A stretch of DNA of 64,000 nt, taken from Prosthecobacter sp. GTDB lineage: Bacteria; Verrucomicrobiota; Verrucomicrobiia; Verrucomicrobiales; Verrucomicrobiaceae. Under the pieces are notes generated by a model, which saw nothing but the letters and a program-made list of their open reading frames with translations, was not told where the DNA came from and did not search any database. Of this stretch, positions 28,035 to 35,837 are shown piece after piece. Positions within the stretch are counted from its first letter, which is position 1; every line of letters begins with the position of its first letter. The DNA is taken from the NCBI RefSeq assembly GCF_014879935.1, contig NZ_JACSRD010000143.1, positions 1-64,000 on the forward strand. The letters are read 5' to 3'. The position numbers and the translations under genes were made by a program.

Positions 28035-28751
28035 TCAGCGGTTTCTCAAAGCATCGAAGAGCACCTGCATCTCCTCATTCACCGCAGACTCATCCTCCAG
28101 CGTCGAGGCAATCTCCCTCCGCACGAGAGTCCTGAAACGCTGCCGCAGACGGCTGGTGATCGCCTTGAGGGTGTTCACATTCACGCCCAGAGATGCGGCG
28201 AGCGCTGCTTGTTCGCCATGAACCGCGTCGCCGTTGAGCCAGGGACGCAGTTGCTCGAACACCGCGCCCTTTTCTTCGGCGTGCTGCTCCTCACGCAGGG
28301 CCTCCATCGCACGATTCAGCACGGTGAGCGCCCATTCGCGGTCAAAAGCCGCGTCCGGGGACATTTGGGAGGCGTCTGCCAGCGTGGGTGCGTCCTCCCC
28401 ATCCAGTGAGACCGGGCTCTCACCGCCGCCACGCCGCAGACGCATCGCCGCCTCGCGTCGATGGGAGAGAAAATGCTTCACGGCACCGAGCAGGTAGGAG
28501 CGGAACCGCCCGCGTGACTGCTCCGCCTGCGTGATGCTGCTGCCTGCCAGCACCGTGGCGAAGAAATCGTGCGCCAGATCGCGGGCCTCATCCTCCGCAC
28601 GGCCCTCGCGACGCAGAAAGGCGATCACCGGCGCATAGTAGGCCGCGCAGAGCTGCCGCAGGGCCTCCTGGCCTTCGGTGGAGGATTCGCGTGCCAGCAC
28701 CACCCGGCTCCAGCGGGTGGTGTGAAACGTGAACGAGGTCGGCAGGGACAT
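28035..28751 (-). CDS. ECF RNA polymerase sigma factor (kinase-associated type)
   Basis: A 238-residue sigma-70 family protein starting at ATG 28751; an ATG at 28763 is four codons further upstream. The opening FTFHTTRWSRVVLAR is the signature of the ECF group that is genetically linked to Ser/Thr kinases. Region 2 (ALRQLCAAYYAPVIAFLRREG, DLAHDFFATVL) and region 4 (LAASLGVNVNTLKAITSRLRQRFR) are visible, and a variable segment lies between. It precedes the kinase gene by 51 bases, and probably both form one transcript. No zinc-binding anti-sigma gene is near, consistent with kinase-controlled activity. Confidence 0.88.
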   Translation of the reverse strand: MSLPTSFTFHTTRWSRVVLARESSTEGQEALRQLCAAYYAPVIAFLRREGRAEDEARDLAHDFFATVLAGSSITQAEQSRGRFRSYLLGAVKHFLSHRREAAMRLRRGGGESPVSLDGEDAPTLADASQMSPDAAFDREWALTVLNRAMEALREEQHAEEKGAVFEQLRPWLNGDAVHGEQAALAASLGVNVNTLKAITSRLRQRFRTLVRREIASTLEDESAVNEEMQVLFDALRNR

Positions 28752-28894
28752 GGTGGCGAGCATAACCACCTCCCTGACGGATCGGAAGCCAATCGTTGCG
28801 GCTGAATCGCGATTCACGCACCAGCGGCGGACGAGGCGACACCACTCGCCCCGCCCGCCAGGGAGTCCTGCCCCCTCATGGCGGCGGGACACAT

Positions 28895-31189
28895 TCAAAA
28901 CAGCACTGTCAGCGCCACGCGGCCGCTGATGCCGGGCTGCGTGAAGCGGTCGAGATCCGCACGGGAGGTGTCGAGGCCGCGGACATCCTGATGCCGCCAG
29001 TGTTTTTCATTGGTCAGGTTGTAGATGCCGGCGTTGAGGCTCACGTTTTTCGTGATCTGCCAGCGGCCCACCAGGTCCAGGGTGAAGGCGCTCGGGACTT
29101 CAAACTGCCGGATGCCGCCCGGGATCGATGAACTGCGGTTCTGGCGGGCAAAAAAGGTCGAGACGAGCTCCACCTGCCACGTGTCACGGCGATAGCGCAG
29201 ACCGGTGACCAGCTTGAACGGGTCGATGCTGGCGAGCGGCTGTTTATACTGGCCGTCGTAGCCCTGGACATAGGCGGCATTGCCGAACAGGCCGAAATTG
29301 CTTAGCGCCTCCGAGATGAAACCGAGATCCGCCTCGCCCTTGAACTCGACGCCAAATATCTCCGCCGACGACAGGTTGGTACTCTGGTAGATAAGAGGGT
29401 CGCCAGGGGCACCGGTGCCGCCGACCAGGAGGAAGGTCTCAATGAAGTCGGTGTAGTAGTTGTAGAAGCCTGCCAGGTTCCAGGAGGCATGCTTTCCCTG
29501 CCGGCGCACGCCCAGTTCGAAGCTGTGGCTCGTCTCCATCTCCAGATCTGGATTCGGAATGGTCTGATAGCCGAACGGAATGTTTGTGATCGTGGCGTTG
29601 AGTTCCTCGGCGCTTGGGTTGCGGAAACCGCTGGCATACTGGACGTAAGCGGCGTGCTCCTCATCAAACTTCACGAGGAAAGCCAGCTTCGGGGCGACGG
29701 CGAACTGCTCGAAGTCCTGCGGCGCCCGCCCGCCGCTGGCATTGCTGTAAAGCGGGTCCATCGAAGTGCTCACGCCATAGTACTCTGCACGAACACCAGG
29801 CGTCAGGCGGTAGCGCCCGTTTTCACCCCAGGAGATTTCATCCTGAAGGTAAAGGCCGGCACGTGAGGTGCGTGTGTCCGGCATGTCCTTCAGCGGGTAG
29901 GTGTCCGGGGTGAGGACCTTCGTCTGCGTGTTGGTGGTGAAATTGAACTCCGTGGCATCACGCACACGACGCACGTTCGAGGTCACCAGTTCGGCGCCAT
30001 AGGCGAGGGAGTGCTTCACCGCGCCTGCGTCGAGGTCTTTGGTGAAGTTGAGGTTCAGGCCGACGTGATCCTGACGGTAAAGATAATCACGAATGCGGAG
30101 ACGATCGTGGAACGTGGGCGTCAGCCGGTCGCGATCCTCATAAATGTGCTCGCGTGTCTCCGAGTTCTGGTAGTAGGCGTTCCAAGTCACCTTGTCGAAG
30201 AGCCAGCCGAGTCTGGAAGCGTCGAATTGATGCTCCAGGCTGAAGCGCATGCGATGGAGGTCGTCATTGAGGAGGTGGACATTCGTCCGGAACTGAAAAC
30301 CGGCGCTCAGGAAGGTGCGGCGGGTGCTGACGAGGTCGTTGTCGCTCTCGCGCTCCAGGTACTCGCCCGTGAGCTCAAATCGATGGCGGTCGGAAGGGGT
30401 CCACACGAGCTTCGCCAGCCAGTTGTTCACGTTATAGCTGCTGGGATCGGGCTGGATGGCGCCACGATTGTCGAGTTCGTTGCCGTCACGCCGTGTGTAA
30501 TGCAGCAGCCACTCCACATTGCCCGCACGCTGCGCGGTGCTCAACGTGTGCCCCCATGAATCGTCCGCCGAGTCGTATCGATTGATCACGCGGGTGACGA
30601 AGTCGTTGCCCGTGAGGTCGAGCAGGTCGGACGGATCGATGGTGGTGAAGGAAACCACGCCGCCGAGAGCGTCGCTGCCATACAGCGACGAGGCGGAGTT
30701 CTTGAGGATCTCGACCTGCTTGAGCGAATCCACATCAAGGTAGTCGCGGCCGATGTTGTAAGCGCCTCCAAACGAAAACACATCCGGCTGGCGTGCGCCG
30801 TCCACGGTCATCAGCACGCGGTTGCCATCCATGCCACGGATGTTGATGCTGGAGGTCCCGGCACGGGAATTGGCGCCGGGTCCCGTGCCGCCCACGCCGT
30901 AGGAAAGGCTCACGCCTGGCTCATAGCGCTGGTAGTCCCTCATGCTGGTGGCCAGGGAGAAGACGCTGGCATCATTATCGAGGACGGCGACGGAGGCCGG
31001 CACGTCCATGGCGGAGTGTTCGGTGCGCGTCGCGATGACCACGATCTCCGGCATCACGCCGCCGGTGGGGTTGCCGGTCTTGGTCAGCCTGGTTTCTTCT
31101 GCTTCTGTCTTGGGCACCTCCTGTGCGTGCAGCGAAAGGCAGCAGGCGAACAGGCAGAGAGCGAACGGGAGTACGGTCGATGTTTTCAT
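28895..31189 (-). CDS. TonB-dependent hemoglobin/heme-type outer-membrane receptor
   Basis: A 764-residue receptor with signal peptide (first ~22 residues, ending LHAQ), a TonB box (PEIVVIATR, ~48-56), plug domain and 22-strand barrel that ends in Phe (RVALTVLF). The plug segment NIRGMDGNRVLMTVDGARQP followed by YLDVDSLKQVEILKNSASSL is typical of the hemoglobin/transferrin/lactoferrin receptor family (HutA/HmuR-like). These bind heme or hemoproteins and import heme using TonB energy. The gene lies 124 bases downstream of two tiny genes in the same direction. I do not see the 17-bp box of the other receptors upstream. Confidence 0.88.
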   Translation of the reverse strand: MKTSTVLPFALCLFACCLSLHAQEVPKTEAEETRLTKTGNPTGGVMPEIVVIATRTEHSAMDVPASVAVLDNDASVFSLATSMRDYQRYEPGVSLSYGVGGTGPGANSRAGTSSINIRGMDGNRVLMTVDGARQPDVFSFGGAYNIGRDYLDVDSLKQVEILKNSASSLYGSDALGGVVSFTTIDPSDLLDLTGNDFVTRVINRYDSADDSWGHTLSTAQRAGNVEWLLHYTRRDGNELDNRGAIQPDPSSYNVNNWLAKLVWTPSDRHRFELTGEYLERESDNDLVSTRRTFLSAGFQFRTNVHLLNDDLHRMRFSLEHQFDASRLGWLFDKVTWNAYYQNSETREHIYEDRDRLTPTFHDRLRIRDYLYRQDHVGLNLNFTKDLDAGAVKHSLAYGAELVTSNVRRVRDATEFNFTTNTQTKVLTPDTYPLKDMPDTRTSRAGLYLQDEISWGENGRYRLTPGVRAEYYGVSTSMDPLYSNASGGRAPQDFEQFAVAPKLAFLVKFDEEHAAYVQYASGFRNPSAEELNATITNIPFGYQTIPNPDLEMETSHSFELGVRRQGKHASWNLAGFYNYYTDFIETFLLVGGTGAPGDPLIYQSTNLSSAEIFGVEFKGEADLGFISEALSNFGLFGNAAYVQGYDGQYKQPLASIDPFKLVTGLRYRRDTWQVELVSTFFARQNRSSSIPGGIRQFEVPSAFTLDLVGRWQITKNVSLNAGIYNLTNEKHWRHQDVRGLDTSRADLDRFTQPGISGRVALTVLF

Positions 31190-31313
31190 GCGGCCCGGTG
31201 TCTAGGCTTCCGCGAATCACCGTGCTTCGGCTGGAATGACGAAGACTGCCGTTCATTTGCGCCGCCCGCCGTCTGACGTCATGCCACCGCAAAAACTGCG
31301 CAAACCAGCGTCA

Positions 31314-31598
31314 TCACCCGGCCGCAGGACAGCGCAGCAGCAGGACGTCGGCCTCGGAACGTGCCACGAGGCGCAGCGGACAGGCGGCAGGCACGCGCAG
31401 GCGTTCGCCGCAGCGCAGCATGACTTCCGCACCATCCACAAAAGCTGCGGCGGACCCGTAGGTGACGACGACGGTTGTTTCATCCTGCACACATTCTTCA
31501 AAACACGGACAGCGTCGATCCAGACCCAGCAAGTGGGCCTGGACACACTCATTTCGAAAGAGGCAGCGCTGTGCCGCGCTGGTTTGAAGCCGGTTCAT
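31314..31598 (-). CDS. 94-residue cysteine-rich small protein, unknown
   Basis: Starting at ATG 31598 the product is 94 residues with eight cysteines (about 12, 18, 30, 32, 36, 63, 73, 90). The N-terminal set reads CLFRNEC then RRCPCFEEC, which could bind an Fe-S cluster or zinc. The second half (TTVVVTYGSAAAFVDGAEVM) looks like a small beta-barrel or cupin-like fold. The start overlaps the stop of the 55-residue gene (ATGA). Lying upstream of a heme-type receptor, it could be a redox, regulatory or metal-handling factor of that operon. I do not recognise a family. Confidence 0.6.
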   Translation of the reverse strand: MNRLQTSAAQRCLFRNECVQAHLLGLDRRCPCFEECVQDETTVVVTYGSAAAFVDGAEVMLRCGERLRVPAACPLRLVARSEADVLLLRCPAAG

Positions 31599-31762
31599 GA
31601 TTGAGCGAAGGCGCGGGTTTCGAGCTTGGCCGCCAGCGCGATTTTTTCCGCATGCGTGCGTGCTTTCATGGTGCGGCGGCGGCATTCCTCAATGCGGCGC
31701 AGCAGCGCGGGGCTGAGAGTGGGGCGGAAATTCAGACGTGTGTGGAGATTGGAGTACTGCAT
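31595..31762 (-). CDS. 55-residue basic small protein, unknown
   Basis: A short ORF beginning ATG 31762 encodes MQYSNLHTRLNFRPTLSPAL, then continues LLRRIEECRRRTMKARTHAE and a helical end. The TGA stop overlaps the ATG of the next gene, which implies translational coupling and supports a real gene. It is Arg/Lys-rich and helical and has a single cysteine. No family recognised. It is probably the first gene of the heme-receptor operon. It is too short for common ORF cut-offs, so it may be missed by automatic annotation. Confidence 0.6.
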   Translation of the reverse strand: MQYSNLHTRLNFRPTLSPALLRRIEECRRRTMKARTHAEKIALAAKLETRAFAQS

Positions 31763-31920
31763 GGCGTCTCCACGGATGTCATTGAGCCGGCTTCATGCTT
31801 TGCATGGTTTGCCGGGGACTGTTGATGATTTGAGCACCGTGTGAGGACTCAGCATTTCACCGCCAGTTTTCATCATTTCATCCCAAGCGCCGCGTTCACC
31901 ATCGACGAAAGAAGTGTGTC

Positions 31921-32592
31921 ATGAGACTCACCTCCTTCTCCCTCGTCCTCGCTTCCTTCATTATGATCATGCCGAACTCGGCTCTCGCTCACTCGGTCTG
32001 GATCGAGCCAACGAAGGAAGGCGCTTTGGCCGTCTATTTTGGCGAATGGGGCCACGAGGTGGAGAAGTCCCCCGGCCATCTCGATTCGCTCACCACCACG
32101 ACGGCATGGAGCACGGCGGGCGGTGAAAAGCCGCAGCAACTCGTCGTCACGAAAAAAGACGACCGCTTTGACCTTGGTGGCGTGAAGCCCGCGCAGGTCG
32201 TGCAGGTGGAGACGGGCTTCGGCGTCATGAAATCCGGCGACAAGCCCGCCCGCCGCCCGATTTTTTACGCCCGCTGGCAGCCTGCGGGCGCTTGGGAGGC
32301 ACAGCCGGCCCTCACGCTCGATCTCGTGCCTGCGGGCAAGCCTGGCGAGGTGCGCGTGTTGTTTCGCGGCAAACCCGTGCCGGAGGTGAAGCTCACGCAT
32401 TGGTCGCCGAAAGCCTCCACGGACCTCGTTTCGGACAAAGACGGCCTCGTGAAGCTGCCGGAGGCGGTTCCGGGCCTGCACATGCTCACGCTGGCTCGCT
32501 CTTCGGAGGAGGTGCCGGGCTTTTTCCAAGGCAGCGCCTACGACATCGCCAGTCACAGCGTCTCGCTGACCTGGGTGGTGGAGAAGAAGTGA
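31921..32592 (+). CDS. DUF4198-like exported protein, copy 1
   Basis: A 223-residue protein with a signal peptide ending SALAHSVWIEP. The mature protein starts with His right after cleavage (HSVWIEPT), the hallmark of the DUF4198/NikK-like family, where the exposed N-terminal amine and His are thought to bind metal. The body is beta-rich (DALAVYFGEWGHEVEKSPGH) with an Ig-like second part. It has a paralogue at 40928 with the same opening (HAVWIEPLEEGGL). Placed next to heme/iron genes, it likely handles metal in the periplasm; which metal is unknown. Confidence 0.78.
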   Translation: MRLTSFSLVLASFIMIMPNSALAHSVWIEPTKEGALAVYFGEWGHEVEKSPGHLDSLTTTTAWSTAGGEKPQQLVVTKKDDRFDLGGVKPAQVVQVETGFGVMKSGDKPARRPIFYARWQPAGAWEAQPALTLDLVPAGKPGEVRVLFRGKPVPEVKLTHWSPKASTDLVSDKDGLVKLPEAVPGLHMLTLARSSEEVPGFFQGSAYDIASHSVSLTWVVEKK

Positions 32593-32595
32593 GCG

Positions 32596-32886
32596 TCACG
32601 CGGCGGCGGGCTGCCAGACCATGCTGAAGCCTTCCTTCTTGCTGAAGCGCACGAGATGATCGTCCACGATGTGGCGCATGCGTTCGACGGCCTGAGGCTC
32701 CTCGTGGGCGCAGGTGATGCGCAGCGTGGTTTCATCGGCGTGCATCTCGCAGGCGCCGGGCTTGAAATCGACCACGCCGCGTGTGGCGGTCCATTCGGAG
32801 GGTACTTTGCGGCTGAAGTGGCGGCAGAGCATTTCGAGATAGCGGCTGGCGAGCGGGGTTTGGATGCGGGTTTCGATGCGGGTCAT
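32596..32886 (-). CDS. DUF2218-domain protein
   Basis: A 96-residue protein of the DUF2218 family, recognisable by RYLEMLCRHFSRKVP, the FKPGACEMHA block and the C-terminal VDDHLVRFSKKEGF. Family members are often found next to siderophore or iron ABC transporters, and function is unknown. The start overlaps the stop of the ATPase gene (ATGA), making it the last gene of the FecBCD-type operon. It converges with the DUF4198-like gene 4 bases away. Confidence 0.85.
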   Translation of the reverse strand: MTRIETRIQTPLASRYLEMLCRHFSRKVPSEWTATRGVVDFKPGACEMHADETTLRITCAHEEPQAVERMRHIVDDHLVRFSKKEGFSMVWQPAAA

Positions 32887-33689
32887 GCGGCGGGAGGTGT
32901 GGTGTCTGTCTGCAAAGGGTGATCGATGAGCAGCACGGGATGTCCGAGGCTGCAGCGCTCCACGCGGGCCTCGATGTGCCAGGCGCGGCGCAGGATTTCA
33001 GGCGTGATGACCTCCGCCGTGGGTCCGCAGGCCAGCAGGCTGCCTTCGGCGAGGATCAGGGCGAGGTCGCAATGCCGCAGCGCGAGATTCAGATCGTGCA
33101 GGGCGACTATGGCGATGGTTTCGTGCTCGCGGGTGCTCCGGCGCAGGCTGGCGAGCAGTTCCATCTGCCAGCGCAGGTCGAGCGCACTGGTGGGTTCGTC
33201 GAGCAGCAGCAGCTCCGGCCTGCGCACGAAAATCTGCGCCAGACCGACGAGCTGGCGCTTGCCGCCGGAGAGCTCCGCGACGGGACGCAGCGCGAGTTCT
33301 TGGAGTCCCAGACCACACAGCACGCTGGCGATGCGTTTTTCCAATTCTTCGTCGTGGGCGAGGCCTGCGGCACGCGCTGATCCCAGGATCAATTCATACG
33401 CGAGGAGCGAACTCGGCTGCGGCAGCACCTGCGGCAGGTAGCCGATGCGGCGCAGACGTTCGTGGGAAGGGAGCTGGCTCAATTCGCGGTCGTGCAGACG
33501 GATGCGGGCCTGCGCGGGAATCAGTCCGGCCACGGCTTTCAAGAGCGTGGGTTTTCCCGCCGCATTGGCTCCGAGAACGGCCACGAGGCTGCCGGGCGCG
33601 ATGGGCGGCATGTCGATGTTTTCCAACACACGACGTGCGCCATAACCGGCGTGCAATGCGGTGATGCGCAGCCCTTTCTCCAGGCTCAT
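32883..33689 (-). CDS. Iron/heme/cobalamin-type ABC transporter ATPase, FecE-like
   Basis: A 268-residue ATP-binding subunit of a FecCD-type importer. Signature LSGGKRQLV at about 140-148, Walker B LLLLDEP near 160-166 and H-loop ALHDL with His198 are fine. The Walker A is unusual: GANAAGKPT (residues 40-48), so the Mg-coordinating Ser/Thr after the Lys is a Pro. The usual form is GxNGAGKST. This needs one base (TCC to CCC), so it may be a sequencing error or a natural change. It starts at ATG 33689 and is coupled by ATGA overlaps with both neighbours. Confidence 0.85.
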   Translation of the reverse strand: MSLEKGLRITALHAGYGARRVLENIDMPPIAPGSLVAVLGANAAGKPTLLKAVAGLIPAQARIRLHDRELSQLPSHERLRRIGYLPQVLPQPSSLLAYELILGSARAAGLAHDEELEKRIASVLCGLGLQELALRPVAELSGGKRQLVGLAQIFVRRPELLLLDEPTSALDLRWQMELLASLRRSTREHETIAIVALHDLNLALRHCDLALILAEGSLLACGPTAEVITPEILRRAWHIEARVERCSLGHPVLLIDHPLQTDTTPPAA

Positions 33690-34723
33690 GAGCGCCTCCT
33701 TTGCATGAAGAGCAGCGTCACGAGCAGCGGGATGCCGGCCAGGGCGGTGACGATGCCGATGGGCAGCACCGCGCCGGGCACGAGCGCCTTGCTGGCGATA
33801 GCGGCGAGCGAAAGCACCAGTGCGCCCGCAGCCGCGCTGCCCGGCAGGTAGAAGCGATGATCCTCGCCAAACACGAGCCGCGCCAGATGCGGCCCCACGA
33901 GCCCGATGAAGGCGATGGCACCCGCGAACGACACCGCCAGCGCCGCGAGCAGGCTGGCGCGCACGAGGCAGACGAGCCGCAGCCGCTCCGTGGGGATGCC
34001 GAGGCTGGCGGCGTGTTCTTCCCCAGCACGCATCGCGGTCAGACGCCATGCGTCACGCAGAATCCACGGCAGCAGCAGCGCCAGAGCGGCGGCGAGGATG
34101 CCGTTTTTGATCCAGGAGGCACGGGTGACGCTGCCCATCGTCCAAAACACCACCTGCTGCAGCGCATCGGCGGCGGCGAGATATTGCAGCAGGGCCACCA
34201 GCGCGTTGCAGAGAAAAAACAGCGCGATGCCGAAGAGCACCACCATCTCCGGCCGGGCACCGAACAGCCGGGCGAGCACGAGGATGAGCCACGCCGCCGC
34301 CAGCGTGCATGCAAACGACAGCAACGGGATCATCACATGCTGGCCTGGGCCGCCGGCATGCCATCCGCCGATGATGGCGAGCGCCGCGCCGACGGTGGCG
34401 GCGGCGGTGAGGCCGAGCGAGCAGGGGCTGGCCAGCGGATTGTTCAGGACGGTCTGAAGCTGCGCTCCGGAGAGCCCCAGCGCCGCGCCCACGAGCACGG
34501 CCAGCAGCGCCTGCGGCAGCCGGATGTCCCACAGGATGACTTTTTGCGCCGCCGTGAGCGATTCGCGGTCAAACAGGCCGCGCAGCACATCCTGCCAGGC
34601 AAAGGCGGAAGGTCCCCATCCCACATCCAGCATCAAGGCGGCCACCACGGCGGCCAGAGCGGCCAGCAACAAGACAAAACGGCGCTTCACGATGCCGCGA
34701 TAGCCATCCCCTGAAGCGGTCAT
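33686..34723 (-). CDS. FecCD-family ABC transporter permease
   Basis: A 345-residue membrane protein with about ten helices. The family segments GAQLQTVLNNPLASP (helix 3 region), GIALFFLCNALVALLQYL and GAIAFIGLVGPHLARLVFGEDHR are clear. It forms the transmembrane channel for an iron-siderophore, heme or cobalamin importer. Start ATG 34723 overlaps the stop of the binding-protein gene (ATGA), and its stop overlaps the ATPase start (ATGA), so these three are strictly coupled. Confidence 0.92.
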   Translation of the reverse strand: MTASGDGYRGIVKRRFVLLLAALAAVVAALMLDVGWGPSAFAWQDVLRGLFDRESLTAAQKVILWDIRLPQALLAVLVGAALGLSGAQLQTVLNNPLASPCSLGLTAAATVGAALAIIGGWHAGGPGQHVMIPLLSFACTLAAAWLILVLARLFGARPEMVVLFGIALFFLCNALVALLQYLAAADALQQVVFWTMGSVTRASWIKNGILAAALALLLPWILRDAWRLTAMRAGEEHAASLGIPTERLRLVCLVRASLLAALAVSFAGAIAFIGLVGPHLARLVFGEDHRFYLPGSAAAGALVLSLAAIASKALVPGAVLPIGIVTALAGIPLLVTLLFMQRRRS

Positions 34724-35823
34724 GGCGTGAGCGAAATCCAGAACACACCGGCCTGCGGCAGTTTTTGAAAACGCGTGTGCAGCGTCTTGAGGGTCTCCTC
34801 CGGCCGCAGATCGGCGAACAGCTCCGGATGCAGCCATTTGGCGAAGACCTGCACGGCGACGACGTTGAGCGGCGAGTTGTAGTAATGATGCCAGATGGCA
34901 TGCGCACGGCCGTTCTTCACCGCCGTGAGCTGGTCGATGCCGGTGCGCGTGAGGGCGTGACGGAGCGATTCACGCGCGGTGTTTTCATCCGCCTCCGCGC
35001 CGAGATGAATGCGCATCGTCTGGCCTGCGGCGGTCGCTTTGGAGCCGATGGCGGTGCCGATGTAGATTTCCGGCTGCACGGCGAGGAGGTGCTCCAGGCT
35101 CAGCGTGCCGAACTCGCCCGGGATGAGGGCGTTGGCGATGTTGTCGCCGCCTGCGAAGTCGATGAAGCGGCCCATCATGCCATGAGCCATGGTGCCGCAG
35201 CAGTCATCGCTCAAGCCGACGCGGTTTTCGATGAAGACGGCGGGTTTGTGTTTCACGTCCTTCAGGCGCGAGGCCACGCGTTCCAGCTCCGTCTCGTAAA
35301 AGCGGACAAACTCGTCCGCCTCGGCCTCGCGGCCAAAAATCTGCCCGAGGAGCCGCATGCTCTTCGGCGTGTTCACCAGCGGATCACTGCGGAAGTCGAT
35401 GAAGACGACCTTCACGCCCGCGGCGGTGAGTTTTTCGACCGTTTCCTTCGAATGCGCGGCCGGCCCGTGCCCGCCGAGGCCGAAGACGGCCACCTCCGGC
35501 TGCAAAGCGACCATGCTTTCCACGCTGACCGTGTCCTCGGTGATGCGGCCAAAGGTCGGCACCTTCGCCACCGCTGGAAAGGCGGTGACAAAGTGCCGGT
35601 AACCAGCCGGATCAACCAACGGAAAGTCTCCGAGCATCCCGGCGATCTTCGCCGCCGGGTCATCGCGCTCCAGCAGCGCGATGGCGGATAAAAAGCGCCC
35701 CTCGCCCAGCAGCACGCGCGTGGCGGGCTTTTCGATCTCGACGACGCGGCCCGTGACATCGGTCAGCGAGGCTGAGCGGACGGTGAGTGCCAGCGAGAGC
35801 AGAAGAAGGCAGGTGAGGCGCAT
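34720..35823 (-). CDS. Periplasmic substrate-binding protein of the iron-type ABC importer
   Basis: A 367-residue class III solute-binding protein with a signal peptide (MRLTCLLLLSLALTVRS) and the usual start of mature protein SLTDVTGRVVEIEKPATRVLL. The fold carries the FecB/BtuF type sequence (IDFAGGDNIA, TRTGIDQLTAVKNGRAHAIWHH). The substrate (siderophore, heme or cobalamin) cannot be read from the sequence. It is 14 bases downstream of the receptor gene at 35838-37853, so the receptor and importer are likely one route. Confidence 0.9.
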   Translation of the reverse strand: MRLTCLLLLSLALTVRSASLTDVTGRVVEIEKPATRVLLGEGRFLSAIALLERDDPAAKIAGMLGDFPLVDPAGYRHFVTAFPAVAKVPTFGRITEDTVSVESMVALQPEVAVFGLGGHGPAAHSKETVEKLTAAGVKVVFIDFRSDPLVNTPKSMRLLGQIFGREAEADEFVRFYETELERVASRLKDVKHKPAVFIENRVGLSDDCCGTMAHGMMGRFIDFAGGDNIANALIPGEFGTLSLEHLLAVQPEIYIGTAIGSKATAAGQTMRIHLGAEADENTARESLRHALTRTGIDQLTAVKNGRAHAIWHHYYNSPLNVVAVQVFAKWLHPELFADLRPEETLKTLHTRFQKLPQAGVFWISLTP

Positions 35824-35837
35824 GAGGGGAGGTGATT

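Noticed and set aside
31781-31797. ATTGAGCCGGCTTCATG before the small-gene pair as a further Fur-like box
   Set aside because: Only the TTGAG half matches; the second half lacks the palindrome.
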